Source of the DNA: Gerris lacustris
Lineage: Eukaryota; Arthropoda; Insecta; Hemiptera; Gerridae
Length of the DNA: 64,000 bases
NCBI GenBank assembly: GCA_951217055.1
Contig: OX578280.1
Span: 46,441,882-46,505,881, forward strand
Reading direction: 5' to 3'
Below are positions 62,301 to 64,000 of the stretch, one piece after another. The translations under genes were made by a program, and so were the position numbers. Each line of letters begins with the position of its first letter. The first letter of the stretch is position 1. The notes beneath the pieces are model-generated. The model saw only the letters and a list, made by a program, of their open reading frames with translations. It did no database searches and was not told the origin of the DNA.

Positions 62301-62622
62301 AGTCCCAGAGAGGTGAGATAAACTATACCCTAATAACAACATTTAGTAGACAGACAAATGTAGAAGATTCAAAAACTTAAAGCAGAGTAAGAAATAGCTA
62401 AAACGATGTAAGAATAAGTTAACCCTTTCCTAATTAATTCTCTTGAAGATCATCTAGAATCTAGATGAAATAAGAAGTTTGATTGACAAGTCTTTACCTG
62501 TGTGAAGTTAGCTTCTAGAGAAAGGGCTGTGATGTTGTATTTGCTAAGGAAATCAATGCACGGTCTCTCATTTCGGCATGTCTCCAAACGAGATAGAAGC
62601 TGGATTCTAACTTCTCGAAGAG
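44245..62622 (-). CDS. Prominin-like pentaspan membrane glycoprotein, 3' part of gene (14 exons, 5' end outside window)
   Basis: Prominins are cholesterol-binding five-pass membrane proteins of plasma-membrane protrusions; in flies one is needed to separate photoreceptor rhabdomeres. Fourteen exons (join 62622-62498, 59850-59827, 57450-57285, 56469-56340, 54267-54115, 53293-53090, 52647-52419, 51827-51738, 50748-50521, 49344-49186, 48241-48120, 47496-47440, 46286-46155, 44338-44245) all have AG/GT borders and matching phases, giving 636 residues and a stop. Residues 1-148 are the end of extracellular loop 1, about 150-175 TM3, 176-195 a Cys-rich cytosolic loop, 196-222 TM4, 223-505 extracellular loop 2, 506-528 TM5 and 529-636 the tail. 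Nine N-glycosylation sequons (N29, 38, 59, 114, 272, 361, 406, 417, 488) all fall in the two extracellular parts. The signal peptide, TM1 and TM2 must lie past position 64000. The family call is strong from topology and conserved cysteines; the ortholog is not determined. Confidence 0.9.
44339..46154 (-). other. Prominin last intron
   Basis: Holds a solo hAT-like end (GTTACGCCACTGG at about 45021) and a diverged repeat at 45400-45640 whose second copy is at 62760-63060. Confidence 0.7.
45400..45640. repeat. Dispersed repeat copy (pairs with 62760-63060)
   Basis: Shares AATAGTTRCATATTCTTTYT, AATATTAAGTGTG, AGTTGTGACAAA, CAGAGATGCA.CTG.GTGCC and AATTT blocks with 62760-63060 in the same orientation. 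Both lie in introns of the same gene or its immediate flank. Confidence 0.75.
46155..46286 (-). CDS. Prominin exon m (cytoplasmic tail, polybasic)
   Basis: 132 bases, phase 2 to 2. It starts IDKKRKKKKKTPTSN, a strongly basic cluster, followed by a Ser/Arg/Tyr-rich segment and APPPAEP. The donor is GAACC|GTATGT; using it joins cleanly to the last exon, whereas reading through gives a short unrelated extension. The basic run could bind acidic lipids. Confidence 0.82.
46287..47439 (-). other. Prominin intron with a CpG-richer island
   Basis: 46920-47140 is markedly less AT-rich (CCGCGCTTCGTAGGGCCGAAG, CAGACCGGCGCC, GCCGCGGCAGTGCCGG). ACAGGGAGTTA recurs at about 46885 and 46996. It is unidentified, either an inserted element or a regulatory island. 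No open frame joins the gene. Confidence 0.45.
47440..47496 (-). CDS. Prominin exon l (cytoplasmic tail, 57 bp)
   Basis: A short exon that keeps the frame (phase 2 to 2) and encodes EYLYDAYGDNNRDSTPLA. It has two YxxY-type tyrosines (EYLYDAY) that could be phosphorylated, since vertebrate prominin tails carry Src/Fyn target tyrosines; that reading is inference. As a multiple of three it could be skipped. Confidence 0.8.
47497..48119 (-). other. Prominin intron, nothing else recognised
   Basis: AT-rich; the + strand frame at 47623-47853 has no features of a gene. Confidence 0.6.
48120..48241 (-). CDS. Prominin exon k (TM5 and start of cytoplasmic tail)
   Basis: It encodes NGFWLSVGCTVLLFLPVIIV and then AVKLSTLYQKSDPYPGPLVEA. 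The first part is TM5, the last membrane span; the FW at its start and KLS..Y at its exit are typical of prominins. The donor is GAAGC|GTAAGT in phase 2. Confidence 0.93.
48285..48421. mobile_element. 137-bp MITE with 33-bp inverted ends
   Basis: Ends AGGTTTGTTCCAACCACAC and its complement GTGTGGTTGGAACAAACCT, with inner similarity to about 33 bp and an internal TGCGCATGCG palindrome. It is flanked by ATA on both sides (48282-48284, 48422-48424), a possible 3-bp target duplication as made by PIF/Harbinger-type elements. It lies 44 bp from the TM5 exon. Confidence 0.85.
49011..49175. repeat. 85-bp tandem duplication beside an exon
   Basis: Copies start at 49011 and 49096 (AGTGTTGTAAAA, TTTG.CAGGCC.AACA, GCATTTCTTTTA, GTAGTTAAAGTTGGA). 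The second copy ends ten bases before the donor of exon j. Confidence 0.9.
49186..49344 (-). CDS. Prominin exon j (end of extracellular loop 2)
   Basis: 53 residues, phase 0-0. The segment VGRCWPLSQVYNSTIISTC followed by NAIVDPF carries the family signature just before TM5: VG.C.PL, a second cysteine, then IVDP. The N488 sequon is present. The donor TTC|GTAAGT lies directly beside an 85-bp local tandem duplication in the intron. Confidence 0.93.
49345..50520 (-). other. Prominin intron, nothing else recognised
   Basis: AT-rich sequence with no clear repeat boundary. Confidence 0.6.
50521..50748 (-). CDS. Prominin exon i (extracellular loop 2)
   Basis: A 228-base phase 0-0 exon (tttctAG|GTTAAA, CACAAG|GTAATC) encoding 76 residues of amphipathic helix, VKTVLLNEAMYLE through KGPAIVHK, with sequons at N406 and N417. 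In prominins this part of loop 2 is a long helical bundle. Confidence 0.88.
50749..51737 (-). other. Prominin intron, nothing else recognised
   Basis: No clear element; GAGAGAGAGAGA at 51595-51606 is the only simple repeat. Confidence 0.6.
51738..51827 (-). CDS. Prominin exon h (extracellular loop 2)
   Basis: A 90-base phase 0-0 exon with acceptor tttccAG and donor AAC|GTGAGC, encoding 30 residues (LNEKITSIDLL through PPSQSN) with a sequon at N361. It is too short and frame-isolated to recognise alone; support comes from perfect splice sites and frame continuity with both neighbours. Confidence 0.85.
51922..52306. mobile_element. Possible inverted-end element in a prominin intron
   Basis: TTAACCTTTTAGTGGCAC at the left and, inverted, TTAATCTTTTAGTGCC at the right. 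Inside, GCCGGGACATAGCT and AGCTATGTCCCGC (about 52189 and 52242) form a second inverted pair. The ends are imperfect and no target duplication was found. Confidence 0.45.
52419..52647 (-). CDS. Prominin exon g (extracellular loop 2)
   Basis: It encodes 76 residues beginning ECHHNSSVYKALELD after a split arginine. The C-x-x-N-x-x-Y arrangement is the conserved cysteine region of the second prominin ectodomain. The rest is amphipathic helix, running to the phase 0 donor TCGGTG|GTATGT. The N272 sequon lies next to the cysteine. Confidence 0.92.
52648..53089 (-). other. Prominin intron
   Basis: Contains a weak tRNA-like text (AGGTAGCAGGTTCAGGGCT, about 52984-53002) and a short inverted pair CTGGGGAT / ATCCCCAG at about 52772 and 52793. 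Nothing is conclusive. Confidence 0.45.
53090..53293 (-). CDS. Prominin exon f (TM4 and start of extracellular loop 2)
   Basis: It encodes 67 full residues. The first about 25 are hydrophobic (SVWLMLLTFSSLMVLCLVYL, then VTG) and form TM4. The following stretch ADRVVCTSLRQPEAPN...LIDNL matches the conserved start of the second prominin ectodomain, including its first cysteine. It ends in phase 2 at ATAAG|GTAATG. Confidence 0.92.
53294..54114 (-). other. Prominin intron, nothing else recognised
   Basis: AT-rich, with no repeat boundary or open frame that continues the gene. Confidence 0.6.
54115..54267 (-). CDS. Prominin exon e (TM3 and cysteine-rich cytosolic loop)
   Basis: It encodes 50 full residues. 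The first half is a hydrophobic helix (about MGLGMSSTLLIILCCIGFGL) that ends in CGYCG, followed by a short polar loop with a CC pair and one more Cys. This cysteine-rich loop between TM3 and TM4 is a hallmark of the prominin family. The donor is ATACT|GTGAGT; the split leucine leads into TM4 on the next exon. Confidence 0.9.
54323..54498. mobile_element. Possible pogo-like MITE, 176 bp
   Basis: Ends CAGTAAAACCTGCTAATG and, inverted, CAGTATAATATG, flanked by TA on each side. The left end resembles the CAGTARAACCT ends of pogo/Tigger elements (compare 32637); the right end is eroded. Confidence 0.55.
55150..55400. repeat. Intronic repeat with 27-bp tandem unit
   Basis: GGTGTAGATGAGCAGAGGAG is followed 27 bp later by GGTATAGATGAACAGAGGAG (about 55338 and 55362). 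Nearby GCTGCAAGAAGGGG and CAGCCCTTCTTCC are inverted (55213 and 55243). It is an unidentified short element within the 2-kb intron. Confidence 0.5.
56150..56270. other. Low-AT island in a prominin intron
   Basis: About 110 bp with distinctly higher GC and several CpGs (GCCGTGACGAATGCTGTATC, CGCTTCCCGCC). It does not continue the prominin frame and lacks paired splice sites of the right phase. It could be an inserted element, a small RNA locus or an enhancer; unidentified. Confidence 0.35.
56340..56469 (-). CDS. Prominin exon d (end of extracellular loop 1)
   Basis: Acceptor tttcAG|GTCAAA, donor TACAG|GTAATA. It encodes 42 full residues running QTLSDKAKNVTRIL to KQYAHY, with a sequon at N114. 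The split AG|G arginine codon joins it to exon e, giving a YR step immediately before TM3 that is typical of prominins. Confidence 0.85.
56470..57284 (-). other. Prominin intron, nothing else recognised
   Basis: AT-rich, with an AATA microsatellite at about 56610-56640. Confidence 0.6.
57285..57450 (-). CDS. Prominin exon c (extracellular loop 1)
   Basis: Phase 0 start at ttAG|CTTCCT and phase 1 end at GCAG|GTAACA. It encodes 55 residues beginning LPDVTTSLHNVSALL, a helix-rich extracellular segment typical of the loop before TM3, with a sequon at N59. The split glycine codon (G|GT) is completed by the next exon. Confidence 0.85.
58691..58718 (-). ncRNA. Hammerhead-like motif, left arm of intronic foldback
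   Basis: Minus strand: CTTGAAAATG, a perfect 5-bp stem GACTC/GAGTC (58709-58705 with 58699-58695) and GAAA (58694-58691), then TATAGCTGTG. Stem II and GAAA are kept; the CUGANGA box is degraded (CTTGAAAA). Confidence 0.4.
59113..59140 (+). ncRNA. Hammerhead-like motif, right arm of intronic foldback
   Basis: Plus strand: CTTGAAAATT, stem ACTC/GAGT (59123-59126 with 59132-59135), then C and GAAA (59137-59140), then TATA. It is the mirror copy of the motif in the left arm. Confidence 0.4.
59827..59850 (-). CDS. Prominin 24-bp microexon (LLNRYLPQ)
   Basis: A 24-base phase 0-0 exon between a pyrimidine-rich acceptor ending gccag and a donor CAG|GTAAAC. Because it is exactly eight codons and its neighbours are also phase 0, it can be included or skipped without breaking the frame. 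It ends in the same LP codons (CTTCCT) with which the next exon begins. It is inferred from splice signals and frame only, so it could be an optional cassette or a chance match. Confidence 0.55.
60150..60310 (+). repeat. tRNA-derived SINE head in a prominin intron
   Basis: A-box-like TAGCTCGTGCAGC at about 60166 and a clear B box GGGTTCAATTCCCGG at 60255-60269, roughly 85 bp apart. The 94-residue frame spanning it (60030-60314) is probably incidental. TATAAGCCCTTTGGCA at about 60435 also occurs near 20400, so a second dispersed repeat follows. Confidence 0.6.
60730..61285. mobile_element. 556-bp inverted-end element in a prominin intron
   Basis: AGTATATGGAGCCCCTTCTG at the left matches AGTATATGGGGCCCCTACT inverted at the right. 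The interior has a CpG-rich GCACCGCGAAGCGTTGCGG segment near the left end and no transposase. The superfamily is not determined. Confidence 0.75.
62498..62622 (-). CDS. Prominin exon a (extracellular loop 1, C...C segment)
   Basis: First exon visible in the window. It begins with two bases of a split codon after a ttacag acceptor and ends in phase 0 at CAG|GTAAAG. It encodes 41 full residues starting LREVRIQLLSRLETC, with two cysteines six residues apart (C15 and C21), as in the middle of prominin extracellular loop 1, and sequons at N29 and N38. The upstream exon is not in the window. Confidence 0.85.
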
Positions 62623-64000
62623 CTGTAACACAAAAATATTATTAAAATCACTACAAAATTATTATTGAACATATTAATAAAAATAATTAAACAAGTAAGA
62701 CGCGCTTCACATAAGTGTGTGAGGCGATAATAGCAGGTGTCTGACAATTAAGTTAAAATTATAAGTGAAAAATTTTAATAGTTGCATATTCTTTTTCTAC
62801 ACTTCAAGAACTTTAAATTGATGTATAAAAAGTCATGGTAACCAAAAACTTTTTTTATTAGTCGCCCGCCATATTGGCCGCCATCTTGTAAATATTAAGT
62901 GTGAAAACTCCAAAAAGTGTAGAGTTGTGACAAATGCAGAGATGCACCTGTGTGCCGAATTTCATGTTCCTAGCTATAGTAGTTTATGAATTGAAACATG
63001 CCAACGGACAGAGAGACAGAGTTATATAAGGTTTCTTTTCGTATTTCGTACAGAAACCTAAAAAGATAACAATAAAAGTCCTGACATTGTACATTAATTT
63101 AATTTTCAACATGTTACCTGGAGATATAATAATTCAATGTGATTATCTTTTACTGAGATTTTAAAGAATTCGATACAATTATTATATTTAGATTAAAAAT
63201 TAAGTTACAATATATGTGTGTGTATAGAACTTATAAATTAGTAACTATCAATAATGTTATTGTAATATTTACCTCTTAGCTTATATTATGTTTGTAGTGG
63301 AAAGTTGCCTTTATTAACTTCGTTGTGACAACTTATTCCACAAAGAAGCACGTTTCTAACCCTTTACCCATGTAAGGACACTACAACTTAAACATATAAT
63401 AGGTCTGAAGATAATGATGAGGTCTATAAAGGGATGAAATATAGCTAAACAAAGTAAATGAGCTTCAGCATCAGCGCTTTATTACACGCTTATTAATAGG
63501 GATTAGGTAGTGACCTAATAAGAAAGAATATGCAACTAAAAAAAAATCCCAGAAATTATGAATTTCCAATTAGTGCCAATCATAATTAACTAATCAATCA
63601 AATTAAAAATATCTGAACAATACTTTATTTTTAACAAGTTATCTCACCATAATAATTTAAAAAATAATTCAGATTCGTCTCTATTGAAGCACAATCAATA
63701 GTAAAGATGTTTAATAAAAATAAAAAATATCTGAAACCGTTATGGGAAATTTCAATTATGAAGTTTTTAATCAATTAAAAAAATTCTAATTATTAATGGA
63801 TATTTTATGAAACAATGGTGGGAAATGAAATAAAGACAAGACAGGTGTGAGGGTGAGGAAGCCTCAAGGTTGAGTCGATGAACTATAACTACACAAGTAA
63901 TGAGGTAACTAAGAAGAGAGAGTAGATCTGTGGTTTTAAAACAAATAACCACAGACTGAAGAAAAAAAAAAAAAAAAAAAAGTATTTCCTCTTGCAGATA
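62623..64000 (-). other. Prominin 5'-ward intron (continues off the window)
   Basis: Contains the repeat copy at 62760-63060 (including GCCGCCATCTTG) and otherwise AT-rich DNA. No further coding exon could be joined, so the next upstream exon lies beyond 64000. Confidence 0.6.

Noticed and set aside
1..64000. CRISPR arrays, operons or bacterial promoters
   Set aside because: The sequence is eukaryotic; the tandem repeats seen have no regular unique spacers and no bacterial gene organisation is present.

Overview
The window is eukaryotic and most likely from an arthropod, probably an insect. The evidence is very AT-rich DNA, GT-AG introns of 0.4 to 2.6 kb, an invertebrate-type prominin gene and a dense mix of DNA transposons (mariner, pogo/Tigger-like, hAT), a Penelope-like retroelement, tRNA-derived SINEs and foldback MITEs. 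I cannot name the species.

Positions 1-44244 contain no gene I can support. This part is AT-rich intergenic DNA filled with repeats. It holds a 17-bp minisatellite (921-1088), a 663-bp element with 13-bp inverted ends (4217-4879), a 3.15-kb TA-flanked mosaic with long inverted ends (10531-13680), and a complete 496-bp hAT-type element with an 8-bp target duplication (19507-20002). It also holds LINE 3'-end fragments (about 23.1 and 37.8 kb), several SINEs, a perfect 186-bp palindrome (31509-31694), a Tigger-like MITE (32637-32974), an internally deleted mariner inside a degenerate satellite (33271-34011), a Penelope-like element with a GIY-YIG endonuclease reading frame and 12-bp target duplication (34788-35906), two exact-period tandem repeats (39 bp and 30 bp) and a large foldback (43183-43574). 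A few short open frames (20116-20274, 24715-24891 and others) are listed with low confidence.

Positions 44245-62622 on the minus strand hold the 3' part of a prominin (CD133-like) gene. Fourteen exons join in one consistent reading frame and give 636 residues plus a stop. The protein contains the end of extracellular loop 1, transmembrane segments 3 and 4 with the cysteine-rich loop between them, extracellular loop 2, transmembrane segment 5 and a long cytoplasmic tail. The tail has a lysine cluster and two PPxY motifs at its C-terminus. The 5' exons lie beyond the right edge. One exon is a 24-bp in-frame microexon. The introns hold further mobile elements.

The most interesting cross-cutting pattern is a set of short motifs resembling a hammerhead ribozyme core (CUGANGA, a hairpin, then GAAA). 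They occur in the Penelope element and in at least three unrelated foldback or MITE-like elements, plus one solo copy, which suggests several families of Penelope-derived elements in and around this gene.
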